DNA of 64,000 nt from Hirundichthys speculiger (taxonomy: Eukaryota; Chordata; Actinopteri; Beloniformes; Exocoetidae). The position numbers were made by a program, and so were the translations under genes. Shown in pieces: positions 1-12,395 of the stretch. Each line of letters starts with the position of its first letter. The stretch's first letter is position 1. Below the pieces are notes generated by a model that saw only the letters and a program-made list of their open reading frames with translations, did no database searches and had not been told where the DNA came from. The stretch is taken from NCBI GenBank assembly GCA_018398805.1, contig JAGFBZ010000814.1, positions 1,798,001-1,862,000 of the forward strand, read 5' to 3'.

Positions 1-199
1 CATATACAATATTCTACGTAGAACTCAAAGATATACATTTTACAAAGTGGATAGAGAACATTGCTAAATAGGTCTTGATACAGTTCTATATGGCACCAAA
101 ATATATAAAAAAAAAGATACCCAGAGCCCAGGCCAGAGTACTGCAACACCTTAATCATAATTCAGTTACCTTCTTTAATAGCTCCATGAGATGGGTGCT
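1..199. other. AT-rich non-genic DNA
   Basis: This is AT-rich sequence at the window edge. No open frame, tRNA-like structure or terminal repeat is recognisable in it. Confidence 0.5.
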
Positions 200-290
200 A
201 CAGCAATTTTGCAAATCTCTTGTGCTTCAATATTCTTCATAGAAAGAAGAGATTTTCTCCTGTCAATGCTTCCAAACAATTAGGCTGTTT
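200..290 (-). pseudogene. Tc1-like transposase scrap
   Basis: Read on the plus strand, this stretch resembles the reverse complement of a common teleost Tc1-like transposase segment. The parts that match are 'TTTGCAAATCTCTTGTGCTT' and the run after it that includes 'GATTTTCTCCTGTCAATGC'. In the family this lies in the catalytic half, near the exit of the DDE core. Here it is under 100 bp, with no terminal repeat and no open frame, so it is a dead fragment. The match is to remembered family sequence and not to an alignment. A chance resemblance is possible. Confidence 0.38.
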
Positions 291-2134
291 GATGTTTGCT
301 TTTGCTTTTTCTTTTTTGGCATGAATTTTTGCCAAAAATAAAATAAATTCCTCTGGGTACTTGGCTACTGCCACCCATTTATTTATTATAGACTTAACTC
401 AGGATGAACATCTTAGGTTTCCCACCCATGGAAAAGTACATGTCACAACAGTGACAATAACAGTCTTGCTACGGCATGTAATCAGCAAGATTTTACCCTA
501 TGTTTTTTCGAATCAGTGAAGAGTAAACATATTCATACCACAGACAGCCAAAAATCTGAAAACTGATACCTGTATGATGTATCTAGTGTAAATAGATGAA
601 CAATGTAGTGTTGTACTAATGTGCCGTACAGGGGTGTAATAATCTCATCTTTGTCATCTTGGTGACCATGCAGACTATACATGCCTTGGAGCATTACAAG
701 TGTGAAGACAGAATTAGATACAGTTTGAGTGCAATAGTGATGGCTGACTCACAGTGTATTTCCACCTGTCTGTCTTGCTGGGAGACACACTTCCAGTTTA
801 TGTGCTCCTTTTGTTCTGGCCAGTGCACAGCAGAAGGTTTGAGGGACTTCAGCTGGAACATCACCTGACTGTCAAGCTCTGCACTTACACTATAATGAAC
901 TGGCCCTGGAAATCAATCTGCTGCCTCCTGTTCAAGCAATATCATCTATTTAATCTTGATTGTGCATCAGTGGACCAAAACATCCAAGTGCATGAGTCAC
1001 AGTGCATCTGTACGCCATCCCTCTTTGTCATCTTGGTGAAGACTCAAGAGGAGGATGGTGTACATGACCTGAGCATGGCAAAAGGAAAATAGACATGTTA
1101 CAGGAGGTGAAACAGGAGGAGAGAGACCCAGGGAATCCAGGATACCTGAGCTGGCAACTTGAACCCAAGAGAAAGAGAAAACCTCATCCCAGGGGAGAGT
1201 GGTAGGGTTGGAGGCGGCCAAGTTATGGGCCCGGGGCCAGGTACAAGGACGAGTCAACATGCTGCTTAGAAGGTAGGATGAGGTTTCATTTCAATGAGAT
1301 TAACAGGGAAGTCAGGTTGGTGGTTGATATAGATGTACAGTGAACTCTATCCTATTAGCAGAACAATCAAATACCTCTTTATGTGTATACGTATTTGAAA
1401 TAAGTAGTAAATATTGCATAATATCTATAGTGTCTATTAATTTCATTTTAAGTTGTAAAAATTATTATTTTTCATCAAAACAGTTTTCATTCATCTGCTC
1501 ATTCAGACAATGCTTCTTATCTTATGTATGCAAGTACAGTATGCAAAGTTTTTTTTCTTCAATCACACAACATGAGTATAAACAGCTTAGTGGTCCCCTT
1601 TTGGACACATTCAGATGAGAGGACATCAAATCTATACGATGAATTTGTGATTGTCCAGGATAAGATTTGATGTGTTTGTATATACTGTATATATACAAGG
1701 AAGGAAAAAAGACTTCTTTTTTTTTTCAATTATGCTTTTAATTGTTTCCTTCACAGACAGACACTCATCATGACAGTCCAATGCATCCACAGCTGTGGAT
1801 GCATTTAAAATAAATAAATAAAAATAAACATACCATAGCACATGTAGGTGAGTTCACAAATGATTGACATTGATGATAGAAACTAAAGTCACAGCAAAAG
1901 TAAAATAATAATAAAAGATCAAAAATAAATAATGGCTATACATGAAGTGCTATAGCATAGAGTACATATAACCTATGCCTGCTGTACATATACATATGAA
2001 GATATAGGAAACTAACCCAGTGAATGTCTGATCTGAAAGGAAATTATTTTCTCCCATCCCCTAACCGTATCCCCGTCGCGCCAGTCAAACATGGTGCACT
2101 GTAGACTTTGTTTCTGAATCCACATGTGTCATTT
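291..2134. other. Gene-free AT-rich region
   Basis: No supportable gene lies here. Open frames at 659-1092 and 997-1260 are short, overlap on both strands and show no domain. The stretch holds homopolymer T runs near 1550 and 1720 and a 26-bp perfect palindrome at 1780-1805, described separately. Confidence 0.6.
1780..1805. repeat. 26-bp perfect palindrome
   Basis: The sequence reads the same on both strands for 26 bases. It is centred on CAGCTG, with inner core ATCCACAGCTGTGGAT. It has no spacer, so it could form a cruciform or a symmetric protein-binding site. CAGCTG is an E-box for bHLH factors. No biological role is shown by the sequence alone. Confidence 0.85.
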
Positions 2135-3665
2135 TTATGTTAGTTTACATTTCCCTGATCCATGTGTTAGAAATGGTTCCAAGATTTCAGTATAAGTGTC
2201 CATTATCCCATTTATTTTATATATCAGACGTTCGTATGATGCAGTTTCTGACAGAGCTGTGAACCATTCTGTGTCAGTAGGGTTGTTTCTGCACCACCCA
2301 ATGTCTCAGTATAACCCTCTTAGCTGTAGTGAGTGCAACCTTAAGCCATTGTGCTTTTTTCCCAACTATTCTCATATTTTCTTTTAGGCTATTCAGGAGA
2401 CAAAGAGCAGGGGTAAGAGCAACATCGGTGTTCAGGCTATCATTGATCTTTTCCGTAACCCTCTGCCAATAAATAGCTAGATTAGGACAGTCCAAAAACA
2501 TATGGGTGATATCCCCTTGTGCCGTATGGCATCGCCAGCAGATGTTGGAAAGACTCAATCCTGCCTTATTCTTTCTCACAGGTGTCCAATAGTCTGTTGA
2601 ATATCTTAAATTGAACAAGTTTAGACCTGGTGTCCCTCATTGGTTTAAGCATCTCCTTCACCAGTTTATGCCACTCATCATCCTCAAATGTGGTCCCCAA
2701 ATCCCTTTCCCACACAGCTTTTAGGCCCATGGTAGTGTTATTAAATCCATCCGTGAGGTAGTTATATATTTGACCTGCCAGGTGTGGAAGGCTACTCAGC
2801 AACCTCAATTTGGAGCACAAAGATGACTGAGTGGGCATCCTGGTGTCCGTAGAGCCTACTTTAGATAGGCAGTCTCTAAGTTGGAGAATTCTCCAGAAAA
2901 TCTTTCCCTTGTAAATCATAGAGATCTCTTAATTCTTCAAATGTTCTTAGTGCATTATTATGATAAAGATCTCCGATATGCTCAACCCCCTTCATATGCT
3001 ACTCTTTCCAAAAGAACCTTCCCTTCCCTCCTATTCTCAATTTTGGATTATTCCATATCAAGGCTGACTTGAGAATCAAGAAAGGGGATGATCCCTCCCT
3101 CCTGTGCATGCGATGCCAGGAGGTGTTCCTAGTATGAGAGATTATTGGGTTCTGGCTATCAGTCTTCAGACCTTGGCTCAGGTTGATCTGAAGGGGGCGT
3201 TCACTTCTTCCTCCAAATCTACCCACAGAGGTCTGTCCTCCCCACACGAGAAGAGGGAGACTATCTGAGCCCCTAAGAATGCTTCCTGGTAGAGTCTCAT
3301 ATTAGGAAGTCTCAGCCCCTCATCTTCTATTTTCGCGTTCAGTCTTGATAACTTCATCCTAGCCTTTTTACCTGCCCAAATAAACTGACTGAACATCTTA
3401 TCTATAGTCTGGAATGTAGTCACTGGTACACTCAGGGGTAGTATGTTTAAAAGGTAGTTTAGTTTGGGAGCTATCACCATTTTTATAACTTGCTGGGTCA
3501 AAATGATCAGATATCATATTATCAAGTCCGGGGTTTAAGATTATCCCCAAATATTTCAAATTTTTTGGCACCCACTGAAATTTCCAATTTTGAAAATTGC
3601 TTCTATAACAATGTTTCAACAAGGGCATCACCTCAGATTTGGCCCAATGAAAAAAGACTTCTTGA
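2135..3665 (-). pseudogene. L1/Tx1-type LINE ORF2, 3' part, 5'-truncated and frameshifted
   Basis: This is a decayed non-LTR retrotransposon that encoded reverse transcriptase and the ORF2 C-terminal domain. Reading down the minus strand, the following appear in order. First, at about 3660-3540, the late reverse-transcriptase segment with 'HWAKSEVMPL' and 'KNLKYLGIIL'. Next, at 3501-3178, the thumb and connection region with 'FQTIDKMFSQFIWAGKKARM' and 'EDEGLRLPNMRLYQEA'. Then, at 2919-2566, the segment with 'LGTTFEDDEWHKLVKEML'. Last, at 2618-2274, the C-terminal zinc-knuckle-like segment 'CWRCHTAQGDITHMFLDCP'. The pieces lie in different frames, so several frameshifts have accumulated. Another shift near 2290 is followed by the true tail, which contains 'TASYERLIYKINGIM' and ends at a stop at 2135-2137. 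The endonuclease and catalytic YxDD region are missing upstream. This is the usual 5' truncation from incomplete reverse transcription. It cannot be functional. Confidence 0.88.
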
Positions 3666-6600
3666 ACCACACTGCAGGCAGGTATTCAAAGACTGCCCTT
3701 TTCTTTGTTATCTCTCCTTGGCTATAAAGCAGCCAGAGAAGTGGAAGGAATGTGTGGTATTTCCAGGGTCTGACTGTGTGTAAGAGTTTGTGTGTGGTGA
3801 AGGGGGTTCAGGAGGGTGGTCAGTCAGTGCCCACTCAAAGCCCTGCAGCAGCATGATGCCTACAAACATCACATAAAACATCACAACACATAAAAGAAGC
3901 CTTGTCTAACACTCTACCTTCATTTACTTTCCACTTAAAGACACTGGGTTTCCACATCCTTTTCTCTAATTTCCTCTCCTACGGTTTGTCTCGCTTCCCC
4001 TTAACTCCCTCCTCCTAGTGCACACACAAACTGACTTAACTAAACTGACAAAAATGATAATTATAGAAATCTTAATTAGTTTCCAGGGATTAAAAGTGTG
4101 CAGATTTAGTCAGTGAAGAAAACACTACCAGCTTGAAACCATGATTATCTCTCTGCATAGGTATAAAATTGGGGTTAATGCCTGAGATGAAACAAACCGC
4201 TTAAAAGTCCCAAACCTCCGTGTGCATGCCAGGGGATTCTGGCAGCATCACAATGACAGGGATTGAAACACAGCTCTATCATACAGAAAACACAGAATTT
4301 TTGCAGTTTATTCAACAGACATATTTCATTTTACCAGGCTTTATGGGCCTGGTACATCCTGTAAATAAAAGATGATAAATTGAATGTGCAGGCACATCTT
4401 GCACAAAAAAATAAAATCTGTGTTCAATGATACATTAGGTTTTTTTCAGTTGTCTCTTTCAGTTGTTACCTCTCTTTCTCCTCCACTCCCTCTCTCCACC
4501 CGCCTCCCGTTACTCCTCCCCTCTGGTTTAATGCCGGTAATGCACACAGCAGTATCGAGAGTGTGTGCGCTTAGAGCAGGATTCAGATATTAGGTGGCTC
4601 ATTTGGTTAACTCATTGACTGCTATCAGATTTCAGGTCAATGACCTCAATGACCAGACAGCAGCACAGAGCAGGTATAGAAAGTGGAGAAATGAACACCA
4701 GTACGGACGGTGCGTTGGCTGGCTAAATTGGTGCTTAGACGTGGGGGTGGAAAGCTGGAGGGATAACTCTGGTGGAGTGCTGGTCAATTCTATTGCAACT
4801 TATGTCAAGTGACATGAGTAAAGTGCAGAAATGCAAAAGGAAGAGAGCTTGGGGTGAAAGCAAAAGAAAAAAAATAAAAGTAGTTACATTTGCAGGTAAA
4901 CAAATGATCATTAGAATGATCAACAGGATCCTCAGAATTCTTTGGCTCCTTCAGTTCCATTATCACAGACAGGATTGCAGATCAGAAATAAGGCAGCCTA
5001 GATTTATTGAAACTGAAGCTTTCTGTCGACACCAAAAGCATTAAAATGCAAGGGGGTTGAGGCAGAAGACACAGTCACAAAAACTTGAACCTTGTTCATC
5101 CTTTGCTGTTTATGTGTGCCACCATCAGAGAGGAAAGTGAGGTTTTACAATATCAACAGTGTGTGATTTTTTTCAGGTGTTAAGTTCTGAAAAAAAAAAT
5201 AGAATCAGAAGTGTATAAACTATGAATGTTTTAGGGCTATTAATGTGAATGAAGGCTTATGTTCTTGATCAATGCATGTTTTTAGAACATTTTACACATT
5301 ATGTTACCAACTTTTGACCAATATTTACATGTTTTTGTTTTGTTTTTTTTAGATAAAAAATTTTATTGCTGCATTCATGTGTTCAACTAATTAACCCAAA
5401 CTTACTATATATCTGGTAAAGCAATTGTTGCAATTTACCCAACTTTGGTAGCTGAAAGGGTTAGGCTCCCAAAAGCCAACTACTTAGAAATAAAATTGTT
5501 CTAATTTCCTGCAGTGGGGAAACTAAAAGGGGGAATTTCCACTAGCGCATGAACTTTGAACAAGTTCCTGAGGCCTACAAGCATTGAATGCCGCTCCTCT
5601 GACTCTATTTACGTCCAACATCACTGTGCAGGCAGCATGTTATAATAATGATAATGAAACATTTGCCTTTAGTGTTGCATGAGTTGAATGGATGAACTAA
5701 TGCTAGCTTCAACTCAACCACTAATCTTGACACTCCGTTGCTACCTCACTTGACAAACAGAAATATGACATTATTTGGAGAAAATTACAGTCAGTGCTGA
5801 CCAGAGAATTAATTCAGTTGATGGATTGTGATTTAGGTAATTCATATTCTGTCTAATGAATGTTATGCAACTGTTTTAACTTCCCAGTTTGTTCAATTAC
5901 AGCTACCTACCAAATGTTGCCAGCTATAGAGCCAGTTTAATATCTACAGATAAGCTCATGTTCATGACATCATCGTGTTTGTTTGTTTGTTTTGAACCTC
6001 CCTTTAAAGTGTCAGCCCTTTGCATCTCTTTGCTTCTTCCCTTCTCAATGTAGTCATGTGTACTGTATTTTATTACAACTGAATTCCTGGCAGCTTTTAT
6101 TTTTGATCCAGTGTGTTTTGTATTCTACTGAAAGCATTGGTATTGATATCATAAAGGTCATGCATAACTATCTTTGTCTTAATAGCCTTGATTCTTTGAA
6201 AGGGGCAACAATCTAATCTTATGTTGATCTTAACTTGTTTTGATTTTTTTTGTTTACCCCTTTTTTTTCTTTGTGCATCCTCCCCATTTCCTCCTTTTCC
6301 ATTCTCCCATTCCTTTGATCATTAGCATGTTGCTGATGGGGACCAGTCAACCCTTGAGCACCATGGAAAGTTTTGGCTGGGTCTGCAGCGGGCCTGTCAG
6401 GGCAGGTCATTAAGAAAACGATGGGTTACGGAATACACAGGTTGATTGGTTTCCTGCTGTCGTCAGCAGAGCCCTGCAGCATCTCTTGACCCTGGAGCTC
6501 CATTTAACCTGCACACCATCATACAAATACACACACCACATGAACCTGCACAAGAAAACATAGACAAAGACACGCATTTGGATAGTGATACATTCTGAGA

Positions 6601-8057
6601 AAAAATGTAGCCATGTAAACCCACATGCAAAGAATGTATTCACATGACTGACCAAAGGTTAAAGTCTAGGAAGGAACACAGAGCCACAGCAAGGCGATTA
6701 CCTTGATCCTAATCCATAAAAACCAGCCTGTTGCCAATTTTTAGATCTACTTATGATAGTGTGTAGCTTGGCACTAATCCACACAACCAGCCTGCTGCTC
6801 CCACTCTTAAGACATGTCCAAGGTGGGGCCATAGGAACACAGGAAAAAAAAAAAAAAAAAAAGAACCCTGAAGTTAACCTCAGTTTCCTTGAAAGGTCGT
6901 GGATGGGATTGAATGTAGCAGCATGCTGGGAGGGGCTCTGTCACGCATGCATAGATGGAATGCTACCCAGCATTCTTCTCTGTTGTGATGAGAATGTCAA
7001 CCCCAGAGGCCCTGACACCCACCACCCATCCAGCCCCTGGTTTACGCCCCCTACCCTACCTGACCCCCTCTAGTCTCTATCTGCCTTGGCCTACCTGATA
7101 AACAGAGCTTCCCGCCCAGGGCATTTGTGCTCCAAATGAATTCTATAATAATGTTACTGGAAATGTCAAAGGACTATTAGCATTGTGTGTGTTCAAGGGT
7201 GTTGTGTATCATGTTTGGGGGGACAGAGTGTATTGTGTAGCTGCCACAGCTTCCCATCCATCCCTCAGTGTAATCAAATGCATTAATGTGTAAAAATGCC
7301 ATTTAGCACAACACTTCTTACTTCAGGCTGGTTCGTAGATGCTTGTAGACAGATAGGGTTTGACTGACAGTCCCCAGCTGTGGCTTGTCTGTGGGTGTGA
7401 ATGACATACAACATCCCTCGTACTTACACAGAGACAGCTGTATACTTCTGGAATACTTATGCATTGATAAGAAAAAAAATAACTAAAAAACATACACAGA
7501 CAATAACACACTCTTTAAAGACAAAGCACAAACTCAATGTCTTAACCCAATATAATTGCTAATGGGACCTGTCTTAGGGGTGAAGTGGTGTTAACCTCTG
7601 ATCAACCCATAGGCCCAACCACTTATAGGCTAGATGGAATTCATTACATTTCACCCATTTAATCATCAGCATCTGACTGACCAATTTCACACCCAGGACA
7701 GTGACAAATACAAGAGCGGAGGGGTGAAAGAAACAAGAAAAAAATTTAAGCCATGCTTTTTTTTTTTTACTGCTATGCAACTGTTTTCCTGTCTCATGTA
7801 TTACTATTTTCAGTAATTGACATTAACTGCACAATGCAGGGCTGCAAACTGGATATTTTGTTGTTTGTGTTAATGATCCAGTCAAAAGTGCTCCCTGAAC
7901 CAGCAAGCCAGCCAGCCCTCCAGCTTGCAGTCAGCCAGCTTTCAGCCGGGTGTGAGGGAGGGGATGTTTAACTCACTGTACCTGCCACAGCACAACACAG
8001 TCGACCAGGCAGCAATTAAGATGTTAATAGATAGCTTCATAAGGACCACAAACTGGA
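3666..8057. other. Gene-free region
   Basis: No gene, RNA or complete mobile element is recognisable here. Short homopolymer tracts include an A run at about 6844-6862 and a T run near 7757. Open frames in this span are under 110 codons and overlap on both strands. No polypyrimidine-AG / GT pair brackets a convincing coding exon. Confidence 0.55.
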
Positions 8058-8083
8058 AGGGGGTGGGGTGTGCGGGGTGGGGG
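8058..8083 (+). other. Canonical G-quadruplex motif
   Basis: Four G tracts of five, four, four and six bases are separated by loops of one, five and one bases (8058-8062, 8064-8067, 8073-8076, 8078-8083). This satisfies the usual G3+N1-7 intramolecular quadruplex rule on the plus strand. Folding in vivo is not shown. Confidence 0.8.
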
Positions 8084-9387
8084 GAAACCACAACAGATTT
8101 CCAAGACTTCTAATTAATAGGGATGGCAATTAAAGTGTAATTCAGCCACTTCCTGCTCTGGCAATGTCTTTCCCTTGTTTTCTGCCTTTTTTTTTATTCA
8201 CCAAAAGCGGCAGCTCAACATCAGGTTCTGAAGTTCTTTTCCCTTTGGCCTCGTGCTCTGGTCCTTGCGGTTGGTGACTTTGTCGCTGGGTCACACATTC
8301 TTCTTTTAATGCAAAATTTCCAAATTCACAGTGTTGCTGACAGTTTTGATAAAACACAGATATCAAAAAATTACACAAATAGATAAAGTACTAAAGCATC
8401 TCCTTTGGTTTATCATCTGTTTGGGATATTGTTGAGGTTTTATTGTGGATGAACACATGTGCTTGTACGTTTGTGACTTTGTATGTGAGATGCAGAAGGT
8501 AAGGCTCCAGCACCAACACAAGGGCAAGGTGAGTGATAGTAGCTCTAATTAACAGGGTGGTTGCTCCTTTGCTGAGCTGCTCGAGAGATGAGTCGTCAGG
8601 GATTCTGAGGTGCCATGCTCAGTGGGGAGGACTTGGAAAAACAGCTTTAATTGGCGCCGGTTATTTATAGACAAAGCAGCTCTTTCAAGGTTATTGGGTT
8701 AAGTCTGTTAAGTTATCTGTGGGGACCATCATGTTTGGTAGCAACAAACAGAATACAGCCAAAAAAAAGTGCCACACCTCACCATCTTGTAGATCACATG
8801 ACCATGCACACACAGTGCAGTGAAACACGCTTATAGCTTCATACTACACGAATGTATTGCATTTTTCTCACAGACTTGAATACACGTCTGACGTATTTTG
8901 CTCAACAAAGTAAAAGAATGTGAGAGGCAGACAGAGAATAGCTAAGAGAATGAGTAAGAAACTAAAGAAGAGAATGAGAGACATAAATGGAGAGACAAGG
9001 TGGGGAGGTTGCTCCTGGGTTGAATCTCACGTTGGAGGTGTTTTCATCTGTTGGCCAATCCTCCAGGGGGCCCCTACTTCTCCATTTCATTAGTTTGTCA
9101 GCCTGAACGAAGGATTGTGCATTAGGCTTTTAATTTAGTGAATAGCCAGAGGCAGACTGTGCTGCCTGGTGCAACTCTCAGCTCCAACAGGCTGGGATCT
9201 AACGATGATCAGCTTAGCTTAACTTAAAGAAGACAGATATAAATCCAATCAGTAAGAGAAGAAGAAAAAAGTGCAGGATCCATTTATGCTTTATCTGTGC
9301 TTTTTTATTTATTTATGTTTATGCTTAACTATTTCTTAGTTAAAAAGCATAGTTGTAGCTCAAATAAATACACTGGTGCAACTGCAA

Positions 9388-9442
9388 AATTCAATTCAGT
9401 TCAATATGATTCAATTCAATTCAGTTTAGTTCAGTTCAATTT
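9388..9442. repeat. Degenerate TTCAA/TTCAG pentamer repeat
   Basis: Units of TTCAA, TTCAG and TTTAG follow one another imperfectly for about 55 bases. This is a decayed pentanucleotide microsatellite. Confidence 0.75.
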
Positions 9443-10396
9443 AAAACTTAATTAATATCTAAAGAAAGATTACATTGTTGCAGTATACATAATAAAAAAA
9501 AAACAGATAAGAATAAGAGGAACCAATAGCTATTATAATCTATGTAGGATGTACAAATTAAAGAGTGTATTTTTTGCAAGAATTCCACAGAATCAATTAA
9601 TCTGAAACATGTTAAAAAGAAAATTTGAGCCATAATTCAGTGTATAATCATTCACTACATAATTTTTGATGGGAACTCATTTTTATTTTTATTATTGAGA
9701 AATATCAGTGCTGTTTCACTTTATTTCTTTTTTTTTTTTTTTTAGTACATTTCCAGAAACCTTTTATGTGTTCAAGTCCTTGAGGAGGCGAGTACACATG
9801 CTCACATTTGTCTGTAACAGCAATCAGTTCTAGGAGGCGGCGGGAGGGTGGACAACCACTACCTGATGGAACATGTGTAGGAGCAAAATGAACCACTGTT
9901 ACGAAGCTAATGTGGTTCGTGTATTTGGAAATAAATCCTGCATAACCTTGATCACCACAAACACATAAAGATTCTGGAGTGGCCAATCAGGAGGTAGGTT
10001 CACTGTAGTAAAGGCTAAAGAAGGCTGTCAAATTTCTTCCAAAATTCAGATTGAGATTATGGACCTCTGGGGTGGAGTTATGGCACAGGCAGCTGTGCTC
10101 CTGAGTGCTTTATATAGGGTGTAACAATTCTCCCTACATACCTGGACAGTACAGAATGGCGGCTGTACCATGTAGTGCACTATTAGTGAATAAGGGGTGA
10201 ATTTAGACCCGGTACAAATATATTATTTATGTCCATGATTGACCAGCACAAGCAGAAATGAGGACAATGAACAAATCTAAGAAAATTCAGGAAATTTAGG
10301 CGAATGTCATTTTAAAAATTCCTTTGTAAATCATAAAAACAAGCTTGACATAATGCGTGCAGTTGTGTGTCTCTTTCTATGTGTTAGTGTGATCTT

Positions 10397-10452
10397 ATTA
10401 ATGACAGCAGAAGGAGGTTTCCCTCTGAAGCTCTGCGACAGCTGTCATTAAT
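10397..10452. repeat. 12-bp inverted repeat with TAAT-TGACAG arms
   Basis: ATTAATGACAGC at 10397-10408 is matched by its exact reverse complement at 10441-10452, across a 32-base spacer. Each arm joins a TAAT homeodomain core to TGACAG, the recognition word of MEIS/TGIF-type TALE homeodomain proteins. A paired regulatory site is an inference. The inverted repeat itself is directly visible. Confidence 0.7.
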
Positions 10453-11934
10453 GAGGACAGGGTCCCATTTAATGCCAAGCTGTTGCAGGTTTTTGTCTTG
10501 TTCAATCCCACCAAGAATAAAAGTTCTCCATTGACAATCAAGTCGGACAGAACAAGCATGCACTTGGCAATCTGGGGGAAACTACTGAATCTGCTCATAC
10601 CACCTTTTAAAAATTTAAATAAGTCTAAATCCTGTCAATATTTTCAGATAAATGAAATTAATTTGGATGTGACATGTCAGTAGAGAACAATAAGAAAAAA
10701 CAACAAAAACACCTTGTCATTCATTTATTCCATTTGTCTCCACATGAGCTCATAATCTATGAACTCCTTGCTCGGTTTATCATGATGTCTATAATTGTGC
10801 GGCAGTAATTTAGGGAATGTAAAAACAATACAGTAAATACAGAAAACCTTACTTTCAATTAATCTATGTAATAAGTAAACAGATGAGTCAATTATTTCTC
10901 CTTTGAGCAAAAAGAGATAAATACATTCACAGATCCTACAAATACAGTTGGCTCGTTCAAGATTAGATTTCAGTTTAAAGATAAGAATAATCATCTCATG
11001 AAGGATGTAGCAACTGCAGAAAGCTAATGCCACCTAATTTTAAGTGACAGGGATTTTGGTAGTTTAGCAATTCAAGAGCCCCGTTCTCTCAAAGCAAGAC
11101 CGTAAGGAACTCCCAGGTGCAATTTTAGGCAGGCAGGTGAGGAAGCTTTGTACACCTACTTTGACCCTTCTATTTGGTTTATTCCAATTACTCCACCTGT
11201 TTATTGGCCTATTTAATGAGCAGCAGGTATGAGCGTCTCGCATGCCCTCTGATGTCCCTGGCCCACAGCTTGCTGCTGCGCTAAATATTCCCGTCTCTGC
11301 CGCAGCTCCACCTGTTGTGCAGGGTGTTAAGTTGTTTTGTTACTCCCAGTACTGCTATGACAGAATCTGTTAATGTTTTCCAAGTGAATGTTTGCATTAG
11401 AAATTCTGTATGACTGATTAGAAAGAGTTTATTGCTAGGAAGACTGCTTTAAGCTAGTAAACCTGTGATATGACCAGTTTGGTATTATCAAATAAGACCA
11501 TAGGATCTCATACATGAGTGAATAAAACAATACATTTGGGAAGTCAGAGACTGTCAAACGCACCAGTTTGTGACACAAAAGGCAGTCAATATAAATATGT
11601 GAAAGAAGGGCTTCAGCTATACAATTATACTTCTCTGACATTTGTTTTAAAAACAACTGTTACATTTCAAAATAGACTCCTTGCAATATGTTTTTCTAAA
11701 CAGGGAGGCTCCCTCTGCATCCTATCTTTATGAACTAAAAGACTAAAGATAAAGAGACTAAAAAGGAAGAAAAACAAAACAATAAAACAAAAAACAAACC
11801 CAAAACTACCTGTGCAACTTGCCTGAATCTGGAAATTTAATGGTGTCCATCAGCATTCATGTAACACTAAATTAGACTTTGCTCTTCATCTTTCGATCAG
11901 TTAAATATGTTACATTATTAAAAAAAAATGTATA

Positions 11935-12395
11935 TAACACGCACAAAGAATTGCTGCACCTTAACTTGGTTGTTGAACAACCTTTAGCAACAGTCAAGTG
12001 AAGGTACCTCTGTAGCCCTCAACTTCCGCTTTTGTTTTGATATTTTGGCTCCATCTTCCAATCAAATTGCTCAGGAAGAGCTACGTGATCAAGTAGCAGC
12101 AATGCTTCCACGAGCTGCAGCTCAACCTGAACTTCCTCTTACTGGATGGTATGTTTTCCTGCAGGTTTATCATCACCAGATGTAATTGTGCCCACAGCTT
12201 CCAGGTATCCAGAACAGAACAAGGTGGCCCCAAATAACAACCAAGCTCTCTCCATGTTCCACCATGAGAATGGTGTTCTTTTCTCTGAGGCTTTATTTTT
12301 TCTGTCAGCAAAGAACTGATGTGAATCAAAAAGCTCCAGTTATGTCTCATGAATCGAGACATTCTCCTCGAAAACCTGTGACTTGTTGATTTTTA
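11935..12395 (-). pseudogene. Tc1-like transposon relic with internal deletion
   Basis: On the minus strand this resembles the 3' half of a common fish Tc1-like transposase and its 3' flank. Recognisable parts run from a catalytic-domain segment around 12360-12230 (protein hint 'KPQRKEHHSHGGTW') to the family's tail near 11950-12000, where the plus strand reads 'GTTGAACAACCTTTAGCAAC'. Between them a few hundred bases of the family sequence appear to be missing, near 12100. The frame is interrupted and no catalytic DDE triad can be read. It is a dead internally deleted copy. The attribution rests on remembered family sequence. Confidence 0.6.

Larger units (their letters stand above)
8084..11934. 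other. Gene-free region with a few simple repeats
   Basis: No gene was found. The stretch holds a degenerate TTCAR pentamer repeat at 9388-9442, a T tract near 9726-9743 and a 12-bp inverted repeat at 10397-10452. Stretches with non-random homeodomain-like TAAT words (around 8545, 9085 and 10400) could be conserved non-coding sequence. That needs comparison with other fish genomes. Confidence 0.5.
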
